A DNA stretch of 10,632 bases, from contig CAYRCS010000030.1 in assembly GCA_964422855.1 (NCBI GenBank), positions 1 through 10,632 of the forward strand, in the 5' to 3' direction. Origin of the DNA: CAZEYI01 sp964422855 (lineage in GTDB: Bacteria; Patescibacteriota; Gracilibacteria; Absconditabacterales; Absconditicoccaceae). The notes beneath the pieces were generated by a model. The model saw only the letters and a program-made list of their open reading frames with translations. It ran no database searches and was not told the origin of the DNA. Position numbers and translations under genes: made by a program. Shown one piece after another: positions 1-7,738 of this stretch; position 1 is the first letter of the stretch; every line of letters begins with the position of its first letter.

Positions 1-11
1 GAAAAATGCAT

Positions 12-38
12 ACACTCCCGCCTGGGAGTGTTTTCTTT
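12..38 (+). terminator. Intrinsic terminator upstream of thrS
   Basis: An 8-bp perfect stem (ACACTCCC at 12-19, GGGAGTGT at 24-31) with a GCCT loop is followed by a T-rich run (TTTTCTTT, 31-38). It most likely ends a gene lying left of the window. It is only 17 nt from the thrS start, so the hairpin could instead act in the thrS leader; no promoter can be seen between it and thrS. Confidence 0.75.
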
Positions 39-55
39 AGCTGAAAAAACATATC

Positions 56-1590
56 ATGGAATTAGCTCATGCACGTCATAGTCTTGCACATATCTTGGCG
101 CAAGCAGTACAAAGAAGTTTGGATCCTGCAGTACAACTCGGAACGGGGCCAGCTGTCGATAATGGATTTTATTATGATATGCTCTTGTCCGAAGGTGTGG
201 AATTTGGTGAAGAACAGATGAAGCCTTTGCAAAAAATTATGGAAGGTGTTGCCAAAGAATGACAATGATTTGCATCATATACAGCCAAAGATCTCAAGGA
301 CGCTAAGAGAATAGTAAAGGCTATGGATCAGCAGTTCAAAGTAGAATTGTTGGATAAATTTTTTGCACAAGATAAGAATGCGGTCTATACTTTTTGGTAT
401 AATTATGTGGATGCACAAATGTTGCCAAGATTGGAAAAAACATGCAAGCCTGAGTATGTCGAATACTATAAAAATATTTCTAAACTTGTTGCGCAAGAAT
501 GACAATTTGTTACCTTTATAGATCTCTGTGAAGGTGGACATGTAGAGAATACAAAGGATATTTCTGATGGATCATTTGCATTGGAAAAGATAGCTGGAGC
601 ATATCGACAAGCCAAAGATACCAATCCTATGATGACAAGAATATATGGATTGGCATTTGAGACTAAGGATGCTCTCAAGGAACACATCGCCATGATGGAA
701 GAAGCGAAGAAGAGAGATCATAGAGTATTGGGGCAAAAATTGGAACTCTTTACTTTTGATGATGAAGTAGGTCCTGGATTACCACTCTGGTTGCCAAATG
801 GTGCGGTGATGGTCGAAGAATTGGAAAGATTGGCAAAAGAAAAAGAATATGAATATGGATATCAAAGAGTTCGCTCTCCACATATAGCCAAAGATAAACT
901 GTATCTCAGATCAGGGCACTTGCCATACTATGCGGAGAGTATGTTCCCACCTATGGATATGGATGGTGAGAAGTACTATCTCAAGGCCATGAACTGTCCA
1001 CATCATCACAAGATGTACGGAGCATTACCAAAGAGCTATAGAGACTTGCCTGTCAGATTTGCTGAATATGGACACTGCTACAGATACGAAGATAGTGGCT
1101 CATTGTTTGGGCTTATGAGAGTAAGATCATTGTGTATGAATGATGCACACATCTACTGTACGGAAGATCAGTTTGAAGAAGAATTTATCAAGGTGATCGA
1201 GATGTACTTGTATTACTTCAAACTTTTCGGGATCGACAAATATCAGATGAGACTCAGCAAGCACAGCAAAGAATGATTGGGTAAAAAATATGTAGACAAT
1301 GCAGCGTTGTGGATCAAGACAGAAGATCAAGTAAGAAAGGTATTGGAAAAATCTGGTGTACCATTCTTTGAAGCAGAAGACGAAGCAGCTTTCTACGGGC
1401 CAAAAATCGATGTCCAGATCTGGTCAGTGATCGGAAGAGAATTTACACTTGCAACAAACCAATTGGATTTCGCAGTACCAGAAAAATTCAATCTCACGTA
1501 TAAAGATAAGGATGGTACAGACAAAACTCCGATCTGTATCCACCGTGCACCACTGAGTACACATGAGAGATTTATCGGTTTCTTGATAGA
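56..1590 (+). CDS. thrS: Threonyl-tRNA synthetase, TGS-less, 3' end lost in gap
   Basis: Class II synthetase that charges tRNA-Thr in the cytoplasm. 511 residues are visible. The protein opens directly in the editing domain with the HxxxH motif HSLAH and continues to its partner motif CEGGH (family CxxxH). The catalytic core follows: MNCPHHH with the zinc Cys, motif 2 (RYEDSGSLFGLMRVR), DAHIYC with the second zinc ligand, IHRAPLS with the third, and the motif 3 arginine in HERFIG. The N-terminal TGS domain usual in bacterial ThrRS is absent: an in-frame TAG at 38-40 rules out an upstream start in this frame, so ATG 56 is chosen, without a Shine-Dalgarno sequence. Four TGA codons (260, 266, 500, 1274) are read as Gly, for example SKHSKE-G-LGKKYVDN. 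The His usual in GSLHGLMRVR is Phe here. The gap removes the end of motif 3 and the anticodon-binding domain. Confidence 0.95.
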
Positions 1591-1690
1591 NNNNNNNNNN
1601 NNNNNNNNNNNNNNNNNNNNNNNNNNNNNNNNNNNNNNNNNNNNNNNNNNNNNNNNNNNNNNNNNNNNNNNNNNNNNNNNNNNNNNNNNN
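1591..1690. other. Assembly gap of 100 N inside thrS
   Basis: Exactly 100 N, so probably a fixed-length scaffold placeholder. The missing thrS tail (rest of motif 3 plus the anticodon-binding domain, roughly 130 residues in this family) would need about 400 bp. The first bases right of the gap already hold the stop codon of a minus-strand gene, so the true gap is probably larger than 100 bp. Confidence 0.95.
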
Positions 1691-2335
1691 CTAATTGTGA
1701 TGCATAAATAATCATGGATCTCTCCATGCTATATTTTTGATGTAATTTTCTATGCCAAAAAACAGTAACTCGGTTTGAATATCTTCTTTTTCTATCCTAG
1801 TGTAGTTTGATTCTGCTGTATAATCCTGCTCAAAGTATGCTGCCATTTTTGGGAAGCTACGATCCAGTTCTTTTTCATATGTAGCAAAATGCTTGGCGAT
1901 AAATGTTCTCTCTTCTTTCTCCTGCTGTATTTCTCTTTCCATTAAGACACACAAATCATCTGGCGATAGATTATCAGTCGCTACCGATGTAGCAATCTTT
2001 TTATACATAGCTCTACCTATCTTGTGTCCATAGGTCAGCAATCTTGAAATATATCCATATATCTCTTTTTCTGCTTGGTTTGGAGATCGAGCTTTTACTT
2101 CCTGGATAAATCAATCTACCAAGGTCGGTTGACTCAGTGTATTAAAAAACCTTACCTGTCTAGGATAATAGATGGTATCCACAATTTTGTATGCTGCATA
2201 TCACTTGATATTTTTGGTGCTGTTTGATGGGATGTTATCTATATCTGGACCAGCATGTATAGCCAGCTTCAGTCCATCATATCTTACATGTGCAGCAAAG
2301 GAATGTTGTTTGGGATCAAAACATTCTTCTTCCAT
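1691..2335 (-). CDS. Hypothetical 214-aa protein, last gene of sigma-factor operon
   Basis: Not recognised. Reading TGA as Gly (at 2201, 2111 and 1712) gives a 214-aa ORF ending at TAG 1691-1693, next to the gap. It is a soluble, charged, mainly helical-looking protein with no signal peptide or membrane segment. The second half is rich in Glu/Lys (for example MEREIQQEKEERTFIAKHF) and could be helical or coiled. The start is taken at ATG 2333-2335, because TAA lies in frame at 2345-2347. The gene lies 63 nt downstream of the sigma factor on the same strand with no terminator between, so co-transcription is inferred. Just upstream another frame is open for about 20 codons (reading ...YINYTIYDDNEIAW), so the N-terminus may be longer if there is an indel near 2325-2335. 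No function is proposed. Confidence 0.7.
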
Positions 2336-2398
2336 GCGATTTCATTATCATCGTAAATAGTATAGTTGATGTAGGGATTTGTATTGGGCTTGCAAGAC

Positions 2399-3220
2399 CT
2401 AGCTCATAAGATCTGCCTTGAGTTTGTCCAGATGCGGCCTCATTTTTTCTCTGGCTCTAAATATTGCTCCTTTGATGGTGCCCAGAGGGAGATCTCGCTT
2501 TTCGGCCAATTCTTCGTACTTCATTCACTTTGCTAATGACAATAACAATTGTTTTTCATCTGAAGCCAAAACCGTATTCAAAAGGATATTGATGCGCTTA
2601 AAAAAGATTTTTCTCCTCTCTACGTCTACAAGCACATCGTCTATTCCATCTACATATGCTTCAGATTTTCTGTCTATCCGCTCATCTTGCGTCTCATCAG
2701 AAGTATTTGAGTTTACGCTAGATAGTGGTATCTTGTGTGCTCTAGAATAATCTATGGCTGTGTTATAAGCCACTTTATATATCCATGTTTTGGGCGTTCA
2801 CTTGGAAGGATTTCGATCGTGACGATTTTCATATGACTTTAGTATGCAATCTTGTACCAAATCTTGGAGTTCATCTATACTCTGCGTAAATGACTTGAGA
2901 TAATAACTCAGTCCATCAATAATTTTTTGATCTTGTAAAGCCATCACTAATGGATCGTTGTGCTGGTTTTTAACTAGAGAGATATCGGTGGGTGCTGATG
3001 GCTTATCATGTACCGATCGTTCTTCTTTTATATCTTGTGCCGAACGAGAAAGTGCTTTATTGTTTCTTCTTAACTGCTCTTTATTTTCAATATAAAATAG
3101 AGGAAATTCGGCATTCAAAATATCCATAACAATTTTTTGTTGTACAGAAATATGTTTACACAATTCGTAAATTTCTCCACATAACTTTTCGGATGATATG
3201 ATCTCATTATTTTCTATCAT
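2399..3220 (-). CDS. ECF-type RNA polymerase sigma factor
   Basis: Sigma-70 family regulator that directs RNA polymerase to a specific promoter set. The 273-aa protein is assembled across two TGA-Gly codons (2798-2800 and 2525-2527). Region 2 covers about residues 105-165: DLVQDCILKSYE (from about 120), then the region 2.3/2.4 signature TPKTWIYKVAYNTAIDYSRA (142-161). A variable acidic linker follows (about 165-215), then region 4 as a helix-turn-helix, GMKYEELAEKRDLPLGTIKG followed by AIFRAREKMR (232-262). The N-terminal extension of about 100 residues before region 2 is longer than in ordinary ECF factors and is unrecognised. ATG 3218-3220 overlaps the 3' end of the upstream 479-aa gene by 14 bp, so the two are probably translationally coupled. 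No anti-sigma gene with a membrane segment is seen nearby. The family call is firm; the ECF group and signal are unknown. Confidence 0.9.
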
Positions 3221-4646
3221 TATATTTCTTGACTATATCAATAATAATCTGCATAGGGCCTGCGTGTTTATATTCTTTGATGTAGTTATGTGCAGCGCGG
3301 AGTTCTTTGTCTGTTATAACTTTTATAGCTGCTCTTGCATCAGATATCAATGCTTGGTTTTTTGTAAATTTTTGTAACTCTGTAATAAATTGTCGTAGTA
3401 TAATTTTATAGTTCTGTAGTTTATTGATGGCGAATGCATCTTCTTTGAGATTGTAATGTTCAAAAAATTGGTTTAAATTTTGACGACCGTTATGTTTTTC
3501 TACTATAGCAATATATGCCTGTTGGAGTTCTAATGTGCCGATAAATTCTTGTTGTGTTGTAGCTATATTTTTTTCGGGGCTTGTAGTTGTACCTGTTTTA
3601 TCTTGTTCTATTTCCTGCATAAGTGGGTATGTTTCTCGAAATTCCTCTGGGTCCATTTTATTGAGATCAACAAGTATCTGATGTACTGGAGCAAAGTTTC
3701 CTACTTTACCAAAAAATAGTTTACTCAAGGAATTGTATATATTGAATACCGTATTTTTGATGATAACGTTGTCTACTATAATGCTGAGCTCTAGCTGTGC
3801 AACATCTGGATTTGTTGGTTTGATGTTCACAAAATGCTGAGATGTAATTTTTTCTGATAGCGCGGTCCTCAATTCGCCAAGAAAGGCGTATAATTTTGAC
3901 TTGTCGTTTTTGATCGTCAATGGCAATCTACTCTGCTCGATGGGTAGCAGTGTAGCAGCTATGTCGGCAGCAAATTTATTTTCTGGTATATCTTGTTGTT
4001 TGTTTTCTATGACTATAGGTTCATATCCATACGATGTAAGTGCTTCCAAAAAAGCCAGATATCATTCTTTGTGTTTGCCTAAATTTCCTGATTTTTGCTT
4101 TCCTATCTGCTGCATAATGTTTGATATCTTGAGACGAACAAGACTACCTTTGTAGGTAAATTCTATGTCCTCACTTGTGTGGGGCTTAATTTTTTTGTAA
4201 GCATCTGCCGACGATTCTTTCTTATTGATCGCATGAGCTATCGCATAAACAAACTCTTGATCAGAGACAAAATCATGCCTTGCAAGATCAAATATCCTAT
4301 TACCCAGATGAGTAATTGCTGCTTTTGTCTGCACTAATTGCAAACTGTCTGATGCTGATACTATATTTTCAAAATGATCTACGTCCGTACCTATATGGAG
4401 TACGCTGTTGATCAAGTACTGTCCTATAACATTTATATTTTCCTGATTTCATCACAAAAAATCCTTGAGCATAGGTTCGACTGCTTTATATTTGTCAGGA
4501 TAGAGCTCTTTGAGTTGTATAAGTTTCCCTGTGAGCTCTTTTGTGGGATGCACGAGAGCGTTTATGATATCTTTGCACAATGCGGCTGTCTGCACTTTGC
4601 TATCTATGGCAGTAGTGATAGCCTCTGCTTTTCAAAGTATGTTCAT
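3207..4646 (-). CDS. Hypothetical 479-aa cytoplasmic protein co-transcribed with sigma factor
   Basis: Not recognised. Four TGA codons (4632, 4452, 4449, 4062) read as Gly join the fragments into 479 residues, starting at ATG 4644-4646 (MNILGKAEAITTAID) and ending with TAA 3207-3209. There is no signal peptide or hydrophobic segment long enough to span a membrane. Composition is polar with many Lys, Glu, Gln and Asn, and predicted character is largely helical, with a Thr/Ser/Glu-rich linker near the middle (DKTGTTTSPEK). It is the first gene of the operon, downstream of a near-consensus promoter at 4680-4707, and overlaps the sigma-factor gene. That position allows a role in controlling the sigma factor, but nothing in the sequence proves it. 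TAG at 4674-4676 limits any upstream extension. Confidence 0.8.
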
Positions 4647-4679
4647 GTGTATTCAATTTTTTATACAAATAGTCTATGC

Positions 4680-4707
4680 AATATACTTTTTATCTATCTT
4701 TTGTCAA
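4680..4707 (-). promoter_or_regulatory. Promoter of the sigma-factor operon
   Basis: On the minus strand a perfect -35 box TTGACA (4702-4707) is followed after 16 bp by TATATT (4680-4685, 5 of 6 to consensus). Expected transcription start near 4673 gives a leader of roughly 27 nt to ATG 4646, which supports that start. No operator-like repeat is evident around it. Confidence 0.7.
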
Positions 4708-4775
4708 TCTATTTGCATATGGAACTGGATTTTATATATGATGGATCATAGTATTTTTATGTCAGCATATCCATG

Positions 4776-4875
4776 NNNNNNNNNNNNNNNNNNNNNNNNN
4801 NNNNNNNNNNNNNNNNNNNNNNNNNNNNNNNNNNNNNNNNNNNNNNNNNNNNNNNNNNNNNNNNNNNNNNNNNNN
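4776..4875. other. Assembly gap of 100 N
   Basis: Exactly 100 N between the sigma-factor operon promoter (minus strand) and the DedA gene (plus strand). Of the flanking bases, 4708-4775 hold no supported gene and 4876-4931 are in frame with DedA but lie upstream of its preferred start. Anything between the divergent units, including the DedA promoter, is hidden. Confidence 0.95.
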
Positions 4876-4931
4876 TTGTTATTAATCGACAAAAACGTAT
4901 CGTGCAGTTTCTCTTTAGCAAAAGGCAAAAA

Positions 4932-5690
4932 ATGATAAAAATACTCAAACAAATCATCCATTACTGTATCATAGCTCTCAATATATTATTTTTCTGTTTT
5001 GTTCTTTTCCTCCTCTATACCAGTATATTTAAGCCAGAATGGATAGCCTTCTTTATCCAATGGATGGAGTGAATTATTAATACTTTGTGATATCGAAATT
5101 ACTTAATTGCATTCTTGTCTGCGTGAGTAGAAGCAGTACCTATTGCTGGAACTATGATCCCTGGACAAAATATATTGATGTTGGTCGGTGGGTTCTTTGG
5201 TAAGCAGTATCTGGTCTCGATCATCATCATAGCGGTGTTGGGATCTATCGCTGGCGATATATTTTCGTATGTATTGGGGCGACATTTTGGTGAAAGATTT
5301 TTGCACAAATACGGTACCTGGTTTGGTATAGGGACGACTGAAGTTTCTTATCTCAAGAAATGAATCCATCGTCGAGGCTTTTGGGCGATCATGGGAAGTA
5401 AATTCCATGGTATGGCGAGAGCTTTTGTACCTTTCTTGGCTGGAAGTATGCGCATGTCCCAAAAGACATTTATGCTATCAAATATCATTGCTTCGGTATT
5501 TTGGACCAGCACTATGGTAATCTTGTGAGTAGTGTTTGTACAGTACTATGAAATAGTTTTGCAGTATATTCGCTATATCGTACTTGGTCTCATGCTCTGC
5601 GGTGGACTCTATGTCTACTTCTTCAAAAGGGCTGCGCTCAAACAGTATATGGCTGACAAAGAAGCTGAGATAGACAAAAAAATGTCATAA
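4932..5690 (+). CDS. DedA family integral membrane protein
   Basis: Polytopic inner-membrane protein of the DedA/SNARE-associated family, whose members are linked to membrane homeostasis and lipid flipping. 252 aa with five TGA-Gly codons (5070, 5088, 5124, 5361, 5526). Visible hallmarks: an N-terminal hydrophobic segment (about 8-30); the re-entrant signature GVEAVPIAGTMIPGQN (65-80), matching the family E-x(n)-PG pattern; GDIFSYVLGRHFGERF (108-123); and ARAFVPFLAGSMRMSQKTF (162-180) with the conserved Arg163 and Pro167. Hydrophobic helices follow, then a short charged tail. ATG 4932 is chosen because AAAGG precedes it by about 7 nt and the N-terminus fits the family length. The frame stays open to the gap, so a longer start cannot be excluded. 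The 3' end abuts a hairpin serving the opposite strand. Confidence 0.9.
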
Positions 5691-6055
5691 AAAAAGACCA
5701 CACGATGTTTTCGTGGTGGCCGCTTAAATTTCATGAAGATGTTGAGCGATTTCCCGGATCCCATATTGCGCGTGATGCGAACATAGAGTGTTTTGCCTTG
5801 ATTGGAATACAATCGTTTGTGTTCCGATGCAGGCAAACAACTAAATGATATAGGATAACTTCTCTTACAATCTCGTACCATGAGCTCTATTGAGCTACTG
5901 TCATAATTGTAGATAGTAACACCATCCTTGTGATACCATAGACCGATATTGTGATCTACGAGCATCAGACCATTTTCATGAATAGTGTATTTGTTTTTTT
6001 GTGCCCAGCTATTTCCAAATAGAAATAAACAAAGAGCGAGTGTTGTGTAACGCAT
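5615..6055 (-). CDS. Small exported protein, first of three similar ones (no stop before terminator)
   Basis: Function not recognised. Begins with a clear signal peptide (MRYTTLALCLFLFGNSWAQ, cleavage probably after AQ), followed by a beta-rich domain of about 100 residues with no membrane segment. A late segment, KTLYVRITRNMGSGKSLNIF, matches in pattern the late segments of the next two genes (ILLVRFDNERYRFKLWM; LILRFVTNEGKIIRVTISI). No in-frame TGA occurs; seven Gly codons are all GGN. The frame is open to TAG 5615-5617, but a terminator hairpin lies at 5689-5721, so the last ~35 codons lie in or past it and overlap dedA antisense by 76 bp. A TAA in another frame lies just before the hairpin, so the true end may be reached by an indel near the 3' end. 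It has its own promoter at 6081-6102. Confidence 0.6.
   Translation of the reverse strand: MRYTTLALCLFLFGNSWAQKNKYTIHENGLMLVDHNIGLWYHKDGVTIYNYDSSSIELMVRDCKRSYPISFSCLPASEHKRLYSNQGKTLYVRITRNMGSGKSLNIFMKFKRPPRKHRVVFFYDIFLSISASLSAIYCLSAALLKK
5689..5721 (-). terminator. Intrinsic terminator between convergent dedA and secreted-protein gene
   Basis: On the minus strand a stem of about 10 bp with one bulged C and one G-T pair (5711-5721 with 5696-5705, loop 5706-5710) is followed by seven U (A-run 5689-5695). It directly follows the dedA stop on the other strand. The run on the plus side is only CTTAAATTT, so it should work better on minus-strand transcripts. Confidence 0.65.
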
Positions 6056-6080
6056 ATAGTTTGGTTTTTGTTGAAGTTAG

Positions 6081-6108
6081 AGTATACTCGGATATGTGAG
6101 GAAAACAA
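6081..6108 (-). promoter_or_regulatory. Promoter of first secreted-protein gene
   Basis: Minus-strand -35 TTGTTT and -10 TATACT (6081-6086) are separated by 16 bp. The -10 is embedded in a perfect 10-bp palindrome, GAGTATACTC (6080-6089). It lies directly after the terminator of the upstream gene, which supports separate transcription. The same hexamers and spacing recur in front of rsuA. Confidence 0.5.
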
Positions 6109-6110
6109 TA

Positions 6111-6482
6111 TCAAAAAAAGTAGCAACCAAATTCGGTTGCTACACTCATTACGATGGATATTGTTACTCTAATAATCTTCCCTTCGTTCGTTACAAAACG
6201 AAGAATAAGTTTTTTAGAATCACGAATGTGTGCTGTTTGTGTACTTTTGGGAGGAATAAATAATCCCTTACGCACACGCAATCGTGGGGCAATATCATTA
6301 ATGCCTACCTCAAGTTCTGCATCGGTTTGGTTGGAAATGAATATCTGATTATCTTGCACGCTGATACGAGCAATATCGTAGACTTGTGTCCACTCACCTT
6401 CATTTACAACAACAATCGAATCGCCTGCATAAGCTGCAGACAGGCTAGCGACAAACGCCATGAGTAGAATTATTTTTTTCAT
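6111..6482 (-). CDS. Small exported protein, second of three (ends on TGA in the terminator)
   Basis: Function not recognised. A classical signal peptide (MKKIILLMAFVASLSAAYA, cleavage likely after AYA) is followed by about 100 residues of alternating hydrophobic/polar strands (QIFISNQTDAELEVGIND, LILRFVTNEGKIIRVTISI), similar in layout to both neighbours. The six Gly codons are all GGN. The 123-aa frame runs through a perfect terminator hairpin, so the stem encodes VATEFGCYFF, and ends on TGA 6111-6113 at the tip of the U-tract. If TGA is Gly here as elsewhere, the frame runs on to TAG 6009-6011, across the signal-peptide codons of the next gene, which is implausible. TAA, TGA and TAG sit in the +1 frame just before the hairpin. 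It has its own promoter and the only strong Shine-Dalgarno in the window. Confidence 0.65.
   Translation of the reverse strand: MKKIILLMAFVASLSAAYAGDSIVVVNEGEWTQVYDIARISVQDNQIFISNQTDAELEVGINDIAPRLRVRKGLFIPPKSTQTAHIRDSKKLILRFVTNEGKIIRVTISIVMSVATEFGCYFF
6113..6143 (-). terminator. Intrinsic terminator after second secreted-protein gene
   Basis: A perfect 9-bp stem on the minus strand (GTAGCAACC 6135-6143, GGTTGCTAC 6120-6128) with loop GAATTT is followed by seven U (6113-6119). One of the strongest terminators in the window, yet the upstream reading frame passes through it without a stop. Confidence 0.9.
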
Positions 6483-6491
6483 AATTTTGTA

Positions 6492-6497
6492 CCCTCC
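6492..6497 (-). promoter_or_regulatory. Strong Shine-Dalgarno of second secreted-protein gene
   Basis: GGAGGG on the minus strand, 9 nt before ATG 6480-6482. It sets the start of this gene. Other genes in the window have weak or no such site, which makes this one stand out. Confidence 0.7.
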
Positions 6498-6530
6498 GGG
6501 CCGGTTTTTAGTTTTTGTTTGTAAGCGATT

Positions 6531-6558
6531 ATTCTAGATATTTTGCCATAAAAGTCAA
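6531..6558 (-). promoter_or_regulatory. Promoter of second secreted-protein gene
   Basis: Minus-strand TTGACT (6553-6558, 5 of 6) and TAGAAT (6531-6536, 5 of 6) with a 16-bp spacer. The boxes overlap the end of the upstream paralog: its TGA lies inside the -35 and its next stop, TAG, lies inside the -10. Confidence 0.6.
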
Positions 6559-6923
6559 TCTCTACCGCAGTCGCACGACTTTGATCGAAAGGTAATAACA
6601 TCTAGAAAGTCTTCTTCTGCCCCCGAACCACGCATCCAGAGCTTGAATCTATATCGCTCGTTATCAAAGCGAACAAGCAGTATCTTTGTGCCTGACTTGG
6701 CTGGCACGATGAGAGCTTTTTGTCCTGGGTATAGCCCATGTTTGCGGGGTCTATCCGTAGAACGAAGGTAGTCAAAATCAACTATGAGATTGTCTGTGTT
6801 ATCTACTATCCAGATGGTGTCTCGGGATAGTTCGATAGTAATGCCCTTGCGGGTAATGGTAGTGCTTTGTGCGTTGGTATACATACAGCATACCAGGAAC
6901 GCGATAGTCAAAATTTGTTTCAT
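6534..6923 (-). CDS. Small exported protein, third of three
   Basis: Function not recognised. Signal peptide MKQILTIAFLVCCMYTNAQ, cleavage likely after NAQ, then a beta-rich domain with strands such as GITIELSRDTIWIVDN and ILLVRFDNERYRFKLWM. These align in order and spacing with the two genes downstream, so the three probably arose by duplication. The tail is Cys-containing (SKSCDCGRD). With TGA as stop the protein has 122 aa (end 6555-6557). With TGA as Gly it gains seven residues (GLLWQNI) and ends at TAG 6534-6536, which is the end given here. Seven Gly codons inside the frame are all GGN. It is transcribed divergently from rsuA. Confidence 0.7.
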
Positions 6924-6947
6924 AAATTTCCGTTTTGTGTTTGTGAT

Positions 6948-6975
6948 TTGTTTTTGTTATGCGGAAAGGTATACT
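6948..6975 (+). promoter_or_regulatory. Promoter of rsuA
   Basis: Plus-strand TTGTTT (6948-6953) and TATACT (6970-6975) with a 16-bp spacer, about 37 nt before the rsuA ATG. Both hexamers and the spacer equal those in front of the first secreted-protein gene. Confidence 0.5.
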
Positions 6976-6995
6976 CAGCAGCAGTTTTATTACAA
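6968..6995 (-). promoter_or_regulatory. Promoter of third secreted-protein gene (divergent)
   Basis: Minus-strand -35 TTGTAA (6990-6995), 16 bp, -10 TATACC (6968-6973), leader about 38 nt to ATG 6923. Its -10 overlaps the -10 of the plus-strand rsuA promoter in the shared near-palindrome GGTATACTC. Confidence 0.45.
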
Positions 6996-7011
6996 TGAAA
7001 AACAATACTCT

Positions 7012-7692
7012 ATGTTGAGATTGGATAAATACCTCGCAAATTTGGGCATTGTCTCCAGAAGAGAGATGAATGCTTTTTTCAAAAATGAAATGATTTTGGT
7101 CAATGGCGTCGAAGCCATCAAGCCTGAAGATCAAGTAGAATATGGCGATGTCATCACACGAGCTGGACAAGATATTGTGGTCAAAGAGTTTGTATATGTA
7201 TTGCTGCACAAACCTGCTGGCATCACCAGTAGTGATGTGGATGAAGCCTCATACCAAAGCTATAGAACGCTCTTGCAAGATTGTCCATACGTGAGTATGC
7301 TCCATGTGGCAGGCAGACTCGATCAGGATACAGAATGACTTATCATCGCCAGTAATGACGGGCAGTTTGTGCATCGTATTAAGTCTCCCAAACATCATCG
7401 AGAAAAGGAATATTATGTGAAGTGTAAAAATATAGTTACCGATCCACAAATCAAACAGCTCGAATGGGGAATTGAATTGGATGATGGCTACAGAACGCTC
7501 CCAGCAAAAGCGACCAAAATAGGAGACAAGGAACTGAAACTCATCCTCCACGAAGGCAAGTTTCATCAGGTCAAAAGAATGCTCCAAGCACTAGGAAATG
7601 ATGTGATGTATCTCAGACGCGATAGAATAGGCGACTATACTCTAGGAGACCTCCCTATGGGCAAATGGCAATATTTCGAACCAAAAATATAA
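7012..7692 (+). CDS. rsuA: Ribosomal small subunit pseudouridine synthase, RsuA type
   Basis: Converts a uridine of 16S rRNA to pseudouridine (U516 in E. coli). The 226-aa length fits RsuA (231 in E. coli). An N-terminal S4 RNA-binding domain (about 1-60: LRLDKYLANLGIVSRRE, ILVNG) is followed by the synthase domain: HKPAGITSSD, then AGRLDQDTEGLIIASNDG with catalytic Asp104. GQFVHRIKSPKHHREKEYYV is specifically RsuA-like. The C-terminal part has EGKFHQVKRMLQALG, then RIGDYTLGDLP. The single TGA (7336-7338) falls on the near-invariant Gly of DTEGL, one of the clearest proofs of TGA = Gly here. ATG 7012 is chosen because the S4 domain starts right after it; no Shine-Dalgarno is visible. A member of the related RluB/E/F group is a less likely alternative. 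Confidence 0.92.
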
Positions 7693-7694
7693 TA

Positions 7695-7723
7695 AAAAAG
7701 CCATCTCTCGGAGATGGCTTTTT
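7695..7723 (+). terminator. Bidirectional terminator between rsuA and SLH gene
   Basis: Perfect 9-bp stem AGCCATCTC (7699-7707) and GAGATGGCT (7711-7719) with a TCG loop, an A-run on the left and a T-run on the right. It ends rsuA (stop 7690-7692) and can also end the convergent minus-strand SLH gene (stop 7739-7741). Confidence 0.92.
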
Positions 7724-7738
7724 ATATTGTGTATCAAA

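Noticed and set aside
260..1276. TGA as tryptophan (code 4) or selenocysteine
   Set aside because: TGA falls on conserved Gly positions in RsuA, DnaJ and GIY-YIG, while Trp is encoded by TGG in the same genes. There are dozens of sites and no SECIS-like element, so Sec is excluded.
4470..4490. tRNA-like GGTTCGACTGC string
   Set aside because: No acceptor stem or other arms around it; it lies inside a coding frame.
3901..4751. Plus-strand ORFs opposite the 479-aa gene, including hydrophobic ones at 4374-4935
   Set aside because: They are antisense to a long coherent frame, or run into the N gap; their hydrophobicity comes from reading an A-rich coding strand in reverse.
4746..4961. ORFs made of N-gap residues on both strands
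   Set aside because: Most of their length is unknown sequence; only the DedA frame continues into a real protein.
6799..7209. Minus-strand ORF opposite rsuA and across the divergent promoters
   Set aside because: Antisense to the well-supported rsuA and out of frame with the third secreted gene.
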